Source: Methanocella sp. PtaU1.Bin125 (GTDB lineage: Archaea; Halobacteriota; Methanocellia; Methanocellales; Methanocellaceae). Taken from it: DNA of 32,171 bases. Below, one piece after another: positions 22,801-30,778 of the stretch (position 1 is its first letter; the number at the start of each line of letters is the position of its first letter). Made by a program: the position numbers and the translations under genes. The DNA lies in assembly GCA_002067315.1 (NCBI GenBank), contig MVRA01000104.1, forward strand, positions 1 through 32,171, read 5' to 3'. The notes beneath the pieces were generated by a model. It worked only from the letters and a program-made list of their open reading frames with translations, made no database searches and was not told the origin of the DNA.

Positions 22801-24700
22801 CCGCCGTCACGGCGGTGACCGATTCTTTGACCGGGGCGATTTCTGCGGCCATGGCTTCCCTGACGCTGGCCATTTCGCCGGCCGTCGATTCTCTGATGCC
22901 CTCGACTTCTGCTGCGATCGCCGCCACTGATTCTTTGACCGGGGCGATCTCGGTTGCGATGGCTTTCCTGACGCTGTCGACTTCAGCGGCGACTGCGGTG
23001 ACCGATTCTTTGACCGGGGCGATCTCGGTTGCGATGGCTTCTCTGACGCTGTCGACTTCAGCGGCGACTGCGGTGACCGATTCTTTGACCGTGGCGATCT
23101 CCGTGGCCACCGTCTCCTTCACGGCCGTGATATCCGAAGCCATTGCCGCCTTCACCGCGGCAATCTCCGAAGCAACGGACTGGCTCAGCACGGACATTTC
23201 GCCGGTCAGCGATGCCTTCACCGTCTCGATCTCGCCGGCGCTGGTGACCGGGATGTTCTCCACCCTGCCGCTGATCGCGTCGACCGACTCGTGCAGCGAC
23301 CTGATCTCGCCGCTCCAGCCGCTCATCTCCGCCTTAAGGGCCTCGACCTCTTCCGCGATCTTCTCGGCCGGGCCGGTGACGACACTGTCCCGGAGCGAGT
23401 TCAATTTGCTGTCCATGATGGAGACCGAGTTCTTCATCTGCTCGACGCCGGCGGTCTGCTCCGCGATCGTCGTCTTGAAGGACTCCAGGGTCTTCGTGCA
23501 CTCGTCCACGGACCTCCTCGCGGCAAAGGCGTCCTGCTCGATGTTCTCGGTGCGGTCCTTCGTGGCGGCAAGCTCGGTCCCGACGGCGCCCACTTTGCCT
23601 GACAGCTCGTTGAAGCGGTTGTCGAACTCGGCGACCGTGGTCTTGAGCCCCTTGAGCTCGATGGCGATCTTCTGCAGGATCTGCTTCTCCTGCGTCGCGT
23701 AGTCCTCGAAGTCGAACGCCTTGATGCTCTCCAGATCGTTCTCCAGGCGGGCGATCGTGTCTTTCTGCACCTCGAAGTTCAGCTTCTGGGCGTCGATCAT
23801 CGTCCGGTTCTCCCGGATTTGCTCCTCCAGCCGGTTCGTGTCAGGTATGACGACGGGCTGTGGCGCGGGGGCTGGCGCGGGGGATGCCACAGGCATCGCC
23901 ATTCGTTCGGCTTCCATCCGGTCCAGCTTCGCCTGCAGGACCATGACGAGGCTCGCCAGGTCGTCCTGCTGCTTCAGGCGGTTGCGGTACTCTTCGATCT
24001 CCTTCCGCTGCTTCTCCTGCTCCGCGGTCTGTCTCTCGATCTGGGCTTTAAGCTGGCTGATCACCAGCATGTCCACGGCCGGCTGGGCTGCCGCGGGCCC
24101 GGGCATCGGTTCGGCTTTGACAGGCTCGGGCTTCGCCTCTGCCTTTACCGGCTCTGGCTTCGCCTCTGCCTTTACCGGCTCGGGCTTCGGCTCGGGCTCG
24201 GGCACGACTTTAACGGGCTCCGGCTGTCTGGGCGCCTCTCTGGCTTCGGCCTTCTCCGGAGCCCGGGTTGGGACGGACTGCGGTTCAGGCTTTGGCTGGG
24301 CAGTGTGTAAAATGCTGGGCTTTAAAATGGGCTTTTGCACGGGCGGCACCGGCGGCTTGGCCTGGGGCCTCATCTGCACCTTTTCCATCTTCTCTGCGGG
24401 CTTTTCCACAGGGATTTTAGCGGCCTGGGGCCTGGGCACGGGGACCTTTCCGACCGACGGACCGGGCTTCTCCGGCGCCTTTTCCGCGGCCTTCGCGGGC
24501 CTCGCCGGCTGCACCTTCTCGGCCGGCTTCTCCGGCGCCTTCGCAGCCGCCTCCGGCCTGGAGGTTTCGATTTTGCTCACGTCGCTCTTCTCGAGAATAG
24601 ACTGGAGCGTTTCCAGCTCCTTTTTCATTCTTTCCTCTTCTTCCCTGGTTTTTTGCGCCCTGGCATCGTCTTTCTTAGGTTTCCTGTCAAATAAACCCAT
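19883..24700 (-). CDS. Giant coiled-coil protein (1605 residues) with 25-residue and 11-residue repeats
   Basis: The N-terminus (1-30) is charged, with no signal peptide. Residues 48-205 are a Pro/Ala/Lys/Glu-rich tether with KPEPVKAEA repeats. Coiled coil runs over ~210-262, a Pro/Ala linker over 268-286, then almost unbroken coiled coil to the end. Residues 541-665 are ~25-residue repeats (SVTAVAAEVDSVRE + AIATEIAPVKE, i.e. 14 + 11). Residues ~1010-1135 and 1160-1400 are hendecads (RNRVTTELQEA, KTEVTRELDDA, RNTVTRELTAA; later SVLREVN and AIRDM types). The last ~29 residues match the C-terminus of its operon partner. No membrane segment, ATP site or SMC head is present, so it is not an SMC or Rad50 protein. 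A cytoplasmic filament, scaffold or membrane-surface protein is the likeliest class, by inference. Two TATA candidates lie upstream, at 24726-24736 and 24761-24771. Confidence 0.88.
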   Translation of the reverse strand: MGLFDRKPKKDDARAQKTREEEERMKKELETLQSILEKSDVSKIETSRPEAAAKAPEKPAEKVQPARPAKAAEKAPEKPGPSVGKVPVPRPQAAKIPVEKPAEKMEKVQMRPQAKPPVPPVQKPILKPSILHTAQPKPEPQSVPTRAPEKAEAREAPRQPEPVKVVPEPEPKPEPVKAEAKPEPVKAEAKPEPVKAEPMPGPAAAQPAVDMLVISQLKAQIERQTAEQEKQRKEIEEYRNRLKQQDDLASLVMVLQAKLDRMEAERMAMPVASPAPAPAPQPVVIPDTNRLEEQIRENRTMIDAQKLNFEVQKDTIARLENDLESIKAFDFEDYATQEKQILQKIAIELKGLKTTVAEFDNRFNELSGKVGAVGTELAATKDRTENIEQDAFAARRSVDECTKTLESFKTTIAEQTAGVEQMKNSVSIMDSKLNSLRDSVVTGPAEKIAEEVEALKAEMSGWSGEIRSLHESVDAISGRVENIPVTSAGEIETVKASLTGEMSVLSQSVASEIAAVKAAMASDITAVKETVATEIATVKESVTAVAAEVDSVREAIATEIAPVKESVTAVAAEVDSVRKAIATEIAPVKESVAAIAAEVEGIRESTAGEMASVREAMAAEIAPVKESVTAVTAEVASVREAIATEIAPVKESVTAAAAEIDSVRKAVNEDVNNIKYDLATIRDSSAPVSEISATRQSLYSDITSLKDTIGAVEQKMYAIEVRMGAIGETLESSKDSLSSDISRIRSNFASRGDVEEIREAAVSGIEEVRKEVSAIRDYVASDMTSYKDSIQADLKSVTSYRDDLIRLRGSLEQVGQLAKAVTDYRSELKSVKSMMDRFNEDVKNARELTKGREEIEHIREDLRLYTNDLKAMREIAGDNKDQVEAVKKALESLKGDSERVTPQEAKLIKTGQYLKTQIDQVNKTFTDLDERLAAIRKEFINLNNIEYRYRALEDNLNAMERNLENKIEVEMITRVREAESELVTRIAEVEASITESSRSAKDLLNQLDETREQVTRELNEIRTDVTKELEDTRSNVTKELEMTRTEVAREVEDIRTTATKELEGTRNEVSAEVEEIRTNATRELDEARNRVTTELQEAKTEVTRELDDARNTVTRELTAARAEVAKELEGIRTDVVRSVSTLKADTIKTIKDTAGEAVKSTEEASDSLLATRDEVLAEVNAVRNSTVKDLQETKASVIGEVNANKESVLYDVNTIGNSTIKFLDESKESVLRELNTASSSTLKALGDTKESVLREMFANKESVLSEVNEIGSTTISDLEEKKASVLRELNTVSSSTLKDMEETKDSVLREVNTTTDSAVREIGETRESAIRDMMETKQSVLGDMDAASESAIRDMSAMKETVLREVSSTKEAILRDISATKDVTFRDMGAIREETQKVSGDLSMATKRAREEASAIIVNVHDETTATVGRAKAEIANMVKEEKKGLHGIVDAQRKETIDSMTKVRDDLIVALRQTESIVLSSTENARIVAEKSMAKTRDEILENIRSTREETIKKLLDTRDVVISAANNSKETALESMFKARDEVIASVNTSKTAMLSVRDESLAQMRKTQKDVEDSINKKLESDKENTEKIKQIMKTMNELIRA
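22708..23080 (-). repeat. 75-bp tandem repeats inside the giant coiled-coil gene
   Basis: Units of 75 bp encode SVTAVAAEVDSVRE plus AIATEIAPVKE. Neighbouring units near 22930-23100 are almost identical at DNA level (GACGCTGTCGACTTCAGCGG recurs 75 bp apart). More distal units have diverged or lost a 14-codon part. Confidence 0.85.
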
Positions 24701-24780
24701 TCAAAATCCCAACCTTTGATTTTTTAGCTATATAAGATATCGATTATATTCAAAAATCCATCGATATATACTTTGTTCTT
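24701..24780 (-). promoter_or_regulatory. AT-rich promoter region of the coiled-coil operon
   Basis: Minus-strand boxes CTTATATAGC (24727-24736) and GTATATATCGA (24761-24771) are TATA candidates. AAAGGTTGGG just before the ATG is the possible ribosome-binding site. The region 24781-24939 beyond is AT-rich at first and holds nothing recognisable. Confidence 0.35.
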
Positions 24781-24939
24781 TGAACAGTAACTCTGCTTTC
24801 GCTCTACTAAGTCGTGATCATAAATAATTTTTTGTGTCTTTTACCGGGTTATTTTCGCCCGCGGGGAATTAATTAACTTTCCGGAAGCCGTGGCCGGTAT
24901 TCGGGGGTTTCGGGAGATTTGTTAGATAAATCGTACGGG

Positions 24940-25062
24940 AATCACAGAGGCCGCAGAGTGCATAGAGGAACACAGGGGTTTGTGTAAGGAAACAGCTTCG
25001 TGAGCAATCTTTAAAAAAATTTCCCTGTGTATCTTTGTGCGCACTGTGGCCTCTGTGATTTC
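24940..25062. repeat. Long inverted repeat, family 3, copy b
   Basis: Left arm AATCACAGAGGCCGCAGAGT onward; right arm complementary, ending GGCCTCTGTGATTT. The loop CAGCTTCGTGAGCAATCTTT plus AAAAA matches the loop of copy a. It is located between the cfbB stop (25083) and the coiled-coil operon, all reading leftward, and could terminate the cfb transcript. Confidence 0.85.
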
Positions 25063-25082
25063 CAAAGAAAAAAGCAGATAGA

Positions 25083-26480
25083 CTACGTCCCCTTCTCTTT
25101 AAACACCGCGCAGGACTCCACGAGCTTCGTCGCGAAGGGCACGTACGAGGCGGCGTGCAAATGCGTATAAGACCCGAGGGTGTTATCCTTGATCATGCCG
25201 TCCAGGCCGTTACTGATGCCGGCGCCCCGGTCCAGCCGGTAGGCGAACCGCGCGTTATAGGGGACGTTCGTGATCAGCGAGTGATGGAACTCGTGGCCCT
25301 TGAACATGCCGTCCTCCTGCCCGATCGGGGTGTCCATCGCGAACCGGCCGGCGACGTAGCCGATGGTGCGGACGTGCTTCATGGCCGCGAGGCCCTCGAA
25401 AACGCCCGCCATGTCGTGGCGCCTGCCGTCCTCGGTCTCCAGCTGTTGCATCAGGTACATGAGGCCGCCGCACTCGGCGTAAACGGGCATGCCCTGCGCC
25501 GAAGCCTCGCGGATCGAGGCCCGCATGCCTTCGTTCGCGGCCAGCTCGGCGGCGAAGATCTCCGGGTATCCCCCGCCGATGATCAGCCCGTCGACCTCGG
25601 GCAGCTTCCGGTCGTGGACCGGGCTGAAGTATACCAGCTCGGCGCCCTTCAGTTCCAGCAGGTCCAGGTTGTCTTTGTAGTAAAAGTTGAACGACTCGTC
25701 CATGGCGACGCCTATCCTGACGCCGGCATCGTTGCCCTTGATGAAAATACCCGGCTTCGTCGTCCTGATCGCCGGGGCTTCGGCCGCGATGGCCGCGATG
25801 CGGTCGATGTTCAGGTTTTCGCTGATCGTCTCCTCGATCTTCTCCAGCTTCGCCCCGAAGCCGTCCACCCTCGACGCCCCCTCGCGGGCCGGGATGAGCC
25901 CGAGGTGCCGCATGGTCAGCTTCATCGCGTTCGTCCGGGGGATGGCGCCCAGGACCTCGACGCCAGTGTACTTCTCGATGGCCATCCGCGCCTTATCGGC
26001 GTGGCGGACGCTGCCGATCTTGTTAAGGATGACGCCCCGGATGCTGACGCTCCGGTCGAAGTCCTTGTAGCCCTTGACGATGGCCGCCGCGCTCCGGGTG
26101 ATGCTCTGCGCGTCGACGATCAGGATGACCGGCGCCTTGAGGGTTTTAGCGATCTGTGCCGTGGAGCCCACGTCCGACAGGCTTTCCAGCCCCTCGTACA
26201 GGCCGCGAACGCCCTCGATGACGGCGATATCCGCTCCCTGTGCCGAGTGCACGAACGCCTCGATCACGGCCTTGTCCGGCATCAGGAAGCCGTCGAGGTT
26301 CTCGCCCTGCTTGCCGGTGATCATGGAGTGATAGCTCGGGTCGATGTAGTCCAGGCCCACCTTGTAAGGCTGCACGCTCCGGCCCTTCTCGCGCAGGAGC
26401 GCCATGATGCCGACCGATATGGTCGTCTTGCCCGCCGAGCTGCGATCGCCGGCCAGGATGATCCTCGGTATTTTTATCAT
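25083..26480 (-). CDS. cfbB: Ni-sirohydrochlorin a,c-diamide synthase
   Basis: A 465-residue product of the CobB/CbiA family. It uses glutamine and ATP to amidate the a and c acetate side chains of Ni-sirohydrochlorin in coenzyme F430 synthesis. The N-terminal ATP-binding domain has [11 protein letters not shown] (10-20) and [12 protein letters not shown]. The C-terminal class I glutamine amidotransferase domain has GGGYPE (302-307), the nucleophile C337 in [10 protein letters not shown], and H440/H442 in SYTHLHA. CobB-type enzymes of cobalamin synthesis are close relatives; assignment to F430 rests on its place directly after cfbC, with a 4-bp overlap. It is the last gene of the operon. Confidence 0.93.
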   Translation of the reverse strand: MIKIPRIILAGDRSSAGKTTISVGIMALLREKGRSVQPYKVGLDYIDPSYHSMITGKQGENLDGFLMPDKAVIEAFVHSAQGADIAVIEGVRGLYEGLESLSDVGSTAQIAKTLKAPVILIVDAQSITRSAAAIVKGYKDFDRSVSIRGVILNKIGSVRHADKARMAIEKYTGVEVLGAIPRTNAMKLTMRHLGLIPAREGASRVDGFGAKLEKIEETISENLNIDRIAAIAAEAPAIRTTKPGIFIKGNDAGVRIGVAMDESFNFYYKDNLDLLELKGAELVYFSPVHDRKLPEVDGLIIGGGYPEIFAAELAANEGMRASIREASAQGMPVYAECGGLMYLMQQLETEDGRRHDMAGVFEGLAAMKHVRTIGYVAGRFAMDTPIGQEDGMFKGHEFHHSLITNVPYNARFAYRLDRGAGISNGLDGMIKDNTLGSYTHLHAASYVPFATKLVESCAVFKEKGT

Positions 26481-27280
26481 TGGCGTGTGAGATCCCTCAG
26501 GTATCCGTCGTCTAACGCTTCTGGAACCTTATTGTCCTTTTCAGTTAAAACTTTCGCTGCCAGTTGCCGATAGACGTCTGCGATATCTGAGGACGGGGCC
26601 GCTTCCAGGACGCTTTTGCCTTCGCGCTCGCACTGCTGTACGATCGGGCTGCGCGGGATACAGGCCAGCAGCGGCACGCCCAGGGCTTCGGCAAATCGTC
26701 CCACGATCTCCCGCTCGTTGGCCGCCTCGCGCTCGTTGCAGATGATACCGCCCAGCGGCGTCTTAAGCGTGTTCAGGCCCCGGCAGATGTTATTCGCCGC
26801 GTAGACGGGCATATACTCGCCCGATGTGATGATGTACGTCTCCCGGACCATTTTCTTCGTGATCGGCACCGCGAAGCCGCCGCAGACGATATCGCCAGGG
26901 ACGTCGAACATGAGCACGTCCGCTTCTCTGATCGACGGCGATACCTTTTGCAGGAGCTGGATGGCGATGATGATGCCTCTCCCCGCGCAGCCCACCCCCG
27001 GCTCCGGGCCGCCGACCTCGGCGCACTTCACGCCCCGGAAGCCCTCGAACACGATCTCGTCCTCGCGAACGCCGTCGGGGTTGCCCAGCCGGCGCACCAC
27101 GTCCATGATCGTCGGTATCCGGCGGCCGCCCAGCAGCGTGATCGACGAGTCGCTCTTCGGGTCGCAGCCGATGAGCATCACCTTCTTCCCCGCCTCGCCC
27201 AGCGCCGCCGCGACGTTCGACGCGGTGGACGACTTGCCGATGCCGCCCTTGCCGTAGATGGCGATCTGTTTCTGCGTCAT
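26477..27280 (-). CDS. cfbC: Ni-sirohydrochlorin a,c-diamide reductive cyclase, reductase component
   Basis: A 267-residue NifH-like iron protein. It passes electrons with ATP hydrolysis to CfbD during the six-electron reduction and ring closure that yields 15,17(3)-seco-F430-17(3)-acid. The P-loop is GKGGIGKSS (10-18). CDPKSDSS is the switch region. C98 (GVGCAG) and C133 (DIVCGGF) are the ligands of the 4Fe-4S cluster at the dimer interface. Only two ligand Cys per monomer are expected and both are present. It overlaps cfbD and cfbB by 4 bp each. Nitrogenase NifH itself is excluded by the neighbourhood. Confidence 0.94.
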   Translation of the reverse strand: MTQKQIAIYGKGGIGKSSTASNVAAALGEAGKKVMLIGCDPKSDSSITLLGGRRIPTIMDVVRRLGNPDGVREDEIVFEGFRGVKCAEVGGPEPGVGCAGRGIIIAIQLLQKVSPSIREADVLMFDVPGDIVCGGFAVPITKKMVRETYIITSGEYMPVYAANNICRGLNTLKTPLGGIICNEREAANEREIVGRFAEALGVPLLACIPRSPIVQQCEREGKSVLEAAPSSDIADVYRQLAAKVLTEKDNKVPEALDDGYLRDLTRQ

Positions 27281-28392
27281 AGCATACTCCTCAGGGTTTC
27301 GCCGAACTCCGACTCCACGATGCGGTCCACGCCCAGCGTCTTCGGGTGAAGGTCGACCTCCACCATGACGTGCCGGTGCCCGGCCTGCTTCAGCGGCGCC
27401 ACGGTCCGGGGCCCGTTGGTGATCGAGAAGACCTCCATGCCCTGCAGCGCTTCCGCGGGCACGCCATGCGGCACTCCCGAGATCACCGCATAGTCGCAGT
27501 CCGCGTAGCGTTCCCTGATGATCGCTGCAGCCGCCTCTCCCGCCGCCGGGTACTCGTCCAGGCCGCCGGTAATGTGGTCGATGGCGAAGCCTTTGCTGCG
27601 GAACGCCTCCGTGATCGTGCGGGCGTACTTCCTTATGCGCGGCAGGCCCACCCCGGTGTCGAGGTTGGCGATGGTCGGGGGCAGCGGCGCGCCCAGCGCC
27701 CGGGCCGCCTCGCTGACGGCGAGGTTGTCGTCGGCAAACATGTAGGCGGTCTCCTTTTTGGCGTTGATGATAGAGACGCCTTTCCTGCCCTGCCTCATCA
27801 GATCGATGAGCCGACCGGCCGCTTTGTATTTCAGATCGCCGCGCGACGGCGCGATGTAGCCTGCGCTGGCCGCCCCGGCGCGCTTCTCCAGTTCGGTGGC
27901 CATCAGCAGCATCTTCTTTTGCCGTTCCACCTCGGCCGCGTCCAGTATCCCCGCGGCGTGTGCCGCTTCCAGCGTGACGATGGCCCCCTGCGTGTTGTCG
28001 CCGAACCCCGCGTGGATCTCCACCTCGACCACCGGCACGCCGGGCTGCGCCTCCTCGACGGCCCGGTGGAAGTTTTCGCCGATGATCATGCTGGCGCAGG
28101 TCCCGACGATTCCGACGCTCTTCGGCTGAAACATGTCCATGGCCTTGCGCAGCGTCGCCACGAGCAGCGCGTGCCCGCCGAACACATAGTCCGAGTCACA
28201 CATCGCCGTGGTGATCACGCGTATCCCGTCTTCCTCCAGCAGCCGCGAGTGCTTGAAGCAGCACCCCGGGGGTCCGTGAAGGATAGCCACGTCGACGTCA
28301 AGATCTCTCAGCGTATAGAGCGCCGCCACGATGGCGCTCGGCCTAGGCTGGATGATGCGCATCGGCTCGGCGATGCGGTCGGATTCTCCCAT
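27277..28392 (-). CDS. cfbD: Ni-sirohydrochlorin a,c-diamide reductive cyclase, catalytic component
   Basis: A 371-residue product, homologous to NifD/BchN but shorter, as expected for this family (formerly NflD). Cluster-ligand cysteines are C44/C45 ([10 protein letters not shown]), C65 (TTAMCDSDY) and C99 (GTCASM). It forms the site where the Ni-tetrapyrrole is reduced by electrons from CfbC. There is no NifK-like partner gene, consistent with CfbD acting as a homodimer. Its start is 4 nt after the cfbE stop and its end overlaps cfbC, so the complex is made in one transcript. The C-terminus ([19 protein letters not shown]) is typical. Confidence 0.94.
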   Translation of the reverse strand: MGESDRIAEPMRIIQPRPSAIVAALYTLRDLDVDVAILHGPPGCCFKHSRLLEEDGIRVITTAMCDSDYVFGGHALLVATLRKAMDMFQPKSVGIVGTCASMIIGENFHRAVEEAQPGVPVVEVEIHAGFGDNTQGAIVTLEAAHAAGILDAAEVERQKKMLLMATELEKRAGAASAGYIAPSRGDLKYKAAGRLIDLMRQGRKGVSIINAKKETAYMFADDNLAVSEAARALGAPLPPTIANLDTGVGLPRIRKYARTITEAFRSKGFAIDHITGGLDEYPAAGEAAAAIIRERYADCDYAVISGVPHGVPAEALQGMEVFSITNGPRTVAPLKQAGHRHVMVEVDLHPKTLGVDRIVESEFGETLRSML

Positions 28393-28396
28393 TGCT

Positions 28397-29689
28397 CTAC
28401 CTCCAGGTCTTCACACAAGATATGATCAGGTCGCCGGGCGCCGTCCTCGAAAGGGCCGCTGCGAGGCCGCCCTCAAGATCGGGCGCGTACAGGTATCCCT
28501 TCCCGGCCCCGGCCGTACGCAGCCGTTCCCCGACGAGGACGATGCTGTCAGCGCAGGCGCCTGCGGCGATCGTCAGCACCTGTTCCGGGTCGAGCCCCTC
28601 GCAGACGTTATATTTCTCTTCCCCTAGCACGAGCACTCGCCTGCCGGCATGGCGTTTGCCGGCGGCCAGCGCCTGCAGGGCACGGGCAGCCGTCAGGCCG
28701 GAGCTGGAATTGTCCAGCAGCACCCGCCCGTCCAGCGACCCGTACTTCATCCGTCCCGGGACGCCATCAAACCCTTCAAGCCCCGTGTTGATCGCGTCCG
28801 GCTTTGCTCCCAGGGCCATCGCCGCAGCAACCGCGCAGAGGATAGGTTCCGCGTAAGCTGCCTGATCGAGGTCTGCTCCCGGTTGGGGGTTTATTTGAAT
28901 GCCAGGGTTTAAACGGCTCTCGATCAGGCCGTTTTTTTGATAGTAAACGTCGCCGCCCGGGCCGAACGTCACCTGTCTGACTTCTGTGACTGCGGTGTAA
29001 GTGGCATCGTGCACGATCGTGCTGCCCGCGGGGGCGTACTCGATCATCTGCATCTTGGCGACCGATGAGCGGGCAGCCCCGCCGGCGATCGGGTAATCGT
29101 CCTTCAGCGTGGTAATCACTCCGACGTCGGCGGTGCCGCATCCGCCCAGCGAGACCTCGGCGATCAGCACGGTCGGTCGCAGGCCCGCGTACCGCGCCGC
29201 ATCCAGCGCCGCCAGGAGGCTGGCCGGTGTGACGCTCAGCTTTTTCCCCGACGGCCGGCCGTCGAAGAAGAGGCCGTGGCTGGTATGCAGCAGGACGCGC
29301 TCCCCCGCGGCTGCCAGGATGCCCGCAAGGGCGAACGCTGTCGTGGTCTTTCCGTACGTGCCGGTGATCTCCACGGACCTGATGCCGCGCAGCCGCCCCG
29401 TCTCTTTCGCGATCATCCCGGCTATGCGGTGGTGGGTGAAGACCGGTACGCCCTTTTTTCGCGCCTCCTCCAGGAGGACGCCCGGGGGCAGGTGTACCGG
29501 CGCCACCAGCGCGTCATAGCGGCCGGCATCCTCCGGCCCGACGACCTCGACCGCGGCATCGCGCAGTTCCCGCGTGCCGTAGACGTCCACGGCGAAGGCG
29601 TCGTACCCCAGCGAGATCAGCTCTTTCGCGAGGGTCAACCCTCCGTGGTTCACGTCGGCGACGGCTACCCGGGACGCCCGCAGTTCCAT
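28397..29689 (-). CDS. cfbE: Coenzyme F430 synthase (Mur-ligase-like)
   Basis: A 430-residue product. It closes the last carbocyclic ring of F430 in an ATP-dependent step. The N-terminal Rossmann-type domain (1-100) starts [14 protein letters not shown]. The Mur-ligase central domain has the P-loop GTYGKTTTA (110-118), AEVSLGGCG and [12 protein letters not shown]. The C-terminal domain contains [10 protein letters not shown] and [10 protein letters not shown]. MurC/D/E/F for cell-wall synthesis is unlikely, because methanogens lack murein and the gene is embedded between cfbA and cfbD. It is separated from cfbA by 9 nt and from cfbD by 4 nt. Confidence 0.92.
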   Translation of the reverse strand: MELRASRVAVADVNHGGLTLAKELISLGYDAFAVDVYGTRELRDAAVEVVGPEDAGRYDALVAPVHLPPGVLLEEARKKGVPVFTHHRIAGMIAKETGRLRGIRSVEITGTYGKTTTAFALAGILAAAGERVLLHTSHGLFFDGRPSGKKLSVTPASLLAALDAARYAGLRPTVLIAEVSLGGCGTADVGVITTLKDDYPIAGGAARSSVAKMQMIEYAPAGSTIVHDATYTAVTEVRQVTFGPGGDVYYQKNGLIESRLNPGIQINPQPGADLDQAAYAEPILCAVAAAMALGAKPDAINTGLEGFDGVPGRMKYGSLDGRVLLDNSSSGLTAARALQALAAGKRHAGRRVLVLGEEKYNVCEGLDPEQVLTIAAGACADSIVLVGERLRTAGAGKGYLYAPDLEGGLAAALSRTAPGDLIISCVKTWR

Positions 29690-29698
29690 GGCACGACC

Positions 29699-30100
29699 TT
29701 AGCTGCCGTTTACCTCGATCGCCTGCTTGATGCGCCGGCAGGAAAGCTCGGCGATCAGGTCGTCAGGCCCCAGCGGGTCGGCGTATATGATGTCGTACCC
29801 GTTGTAAGCGATCCTCTTCTGGCCTTCCTTGAGCCCGATCAGGCGGGGCACGTCCTCGGTGGTGTGCACGCCCCGCGCGAGGAACAGGGGAAAGACGACG
29901 ATCTTCCGGACGCCGGTGCCTTTGAAGCTGTCGATACCGTCCTTGATGGTCGGGCTGTTGATGTTCATGAAGCCGGTCCTGGTCACCGCATCGGGCAGCC
30001 TGCGGGATATCTTACCCGCGATCTCTTCAATCAGTTCCTTATTATATGGCATCGAGCTGCCGTGGCCTACGACCAGAAGGCCGAATTTTTCTCTCTCCAT
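29699..30100 (-). CDS. cfbA: Sirohydrochlorin nickelochelatase, short CbiX type
   Basis: A 133-residue product, the size of archaeal CbiXS/CfbA homodimers. It inserts nickel (or cobalt) into sirohydrochlorin, the first step of F430 (or cobalamin) synthesis. Metal-binding histidines are H13 (VVGHGSSMPYN) and H79 (FPLFLARGVHTTED). NSPTIKDGIDSF is also characteristic. It is the first gene of the operon, which keeps the order of the pathway only in part (A, E, D, C, B). The same enzyme may also serve the cobalamin route if no separate CbiX exists. Confidence 0.94.
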   Translation of the reverse strand: MEREKFGLLVVGHGSSMPYNKELIEEIAGKISRRLPDAVTRTGFMNINSPTIKDGIDSFKGTGVRKIVVFPLFLARGVHTTEDVPRLIGLKEGQKRIAYNGYDIIYADPLGPDDLIAELSCRRIKQAIEVNGS

Positions 30101-30176
30101 ACGATAGACTCCTGTAAACTCCAGTGTGCCGGCAAGCGCAATCCCGCCGGACTTCTGTCTAGTAACTTCTCTTGAT

Positions 30177-30188
30177 AGTATAAAAAAT
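30177..30188 (-). promoter_or_regulatory. TATA-like box for the cfb operon
   Basis: On the minus strand AATTTTTTATACT lies about 80 nt before cfbA. Further upstream (~30199-30220) is an imperfect palindrome (GTTACC ... TTAAAC) that could be an operator, but the match is weak. Confidence 0.35.
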
Positions 30189-30283
30189 TTTACGTTCGTG
30201 TTACCAAATGTGATTAAACTAATTATTTTTATATCATAACCAGTAAATTATTGCCGGGGCTAAATATGATAGTCACAGGTGTG

Positions 30284-30426
30284 TGTAGCGGCAAACCTGG
30301 CACGTGTGCGACCGCAGGCAGGCTGCCCGTACCCCCGGGCCTATTGGCCAGCGACGCAAGCCCGGCGCGTTTTTCATCGTCTCTGCCTGACCGGGGTTCC
30401 GGCCATCAGCCGATTCTCGTGAAAAC
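30284..30426 (+). repeat. Intergenic repeat R, copy 7
   Basis: GTGCGACCGCAGGCAGGCTG, GCGCGTTTTTCATCGTCTCT, GCCTGACCGGGGTTCCGGCC, then ATCAGCCGATTCTCGTGAAAA. The first half has diverged from the other copies. Confidence 0.6.
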
Positions 30427-30457
30427 GTCCTCATGAGCCGGCAGGATCGGCTACTGC

Positions 30458-30629
30458 GAAGCCTGCGCGCGAGCTCTACCGCAAGCCGCCTATCGGCGGA
30501 AGAATACGCGGCCCGCCCTCCCACCCCTGGCGCGCAGGCGCGCAACAAGTATATTGACGATTGACCGGTCCCGTTTTCCATCATTAATACCTGGCCAGAA
30601 TCCCGGTCATTCACCGATTCTCGTGAAAA
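30458..30629 (+). repeat. Intergenic repeat R, copy 8
   Basis: Begins GAAGCCTGCGCGCGAGCTCT and CCGCAAGCCGCCTATCGGCG as in copies 1 and 4, and ends TACCTGGCCAGAATCCCGGT plus CATTCACCGATTCTCGTGAAAA. Confidence 0.7.
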
Positions 30630-30767
30630 AGTCGGGCATTTTGGCGATTTCGGCTGCCGCTCGCCCGCGCGTGAGGACGCTCTGGCCAAAAATGCGACTA
30701 TGGCGATGCCCGTTTCTCATCGTCATTACTCGACCGAAACACCGGTCATCGACTGACTTCGATGAAT
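30624..30767 (+). repeat. Intergenic repeat R, copy 9
   Basis: Begins GAAAAAGTCGGGCATTTTGG as in copies 2 and 3, sharing its first bases with the end of copy 8, and ends CGAAACACCGGTCATCGACT followed by GACTTCGATGAAT. Copies 7-9 fill the region between cfbA and aglB, where I see no gene. Confidence 0.7.
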
Positions 30768-30778
30768 ATCCGGCTATT

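Noticed and set aside
19869-23702. Long plus-strand open frames opposite the giant coiled-coil gene
   Set aside because: They are the complement of a repetitive GC-rich gene; Ser/Arg/Ala-rich translations with no domain structure.
25155-30175. Long plus-strand frames opposite the cfb genes
   Set aside because: The minus-strand products are clearly CfbA-E; the plus-strand frames have the His/Asp/Arg/Val bias of antisense reading in GC-rich DNA.
30199-30220. Possible nickel-responsive operator before cfbA (GTTACC ... TTAAAC)
   Set aside because: The palindrome is imperfect, does not match a NikR site that I can recall, and the region is simply AT-rich.
30273-30689. Minus-strand frame through R copies 7 and 8 with internal repeats of TFSRES..GR..GQ and M.N
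   Set aside because: It is the reverse strand of two adjacent repeats. Similar minus-strand peptides (MKNGQGCHRMPGQG type) occur at other copies but end variably, so repeat conservation explains them better than coding.
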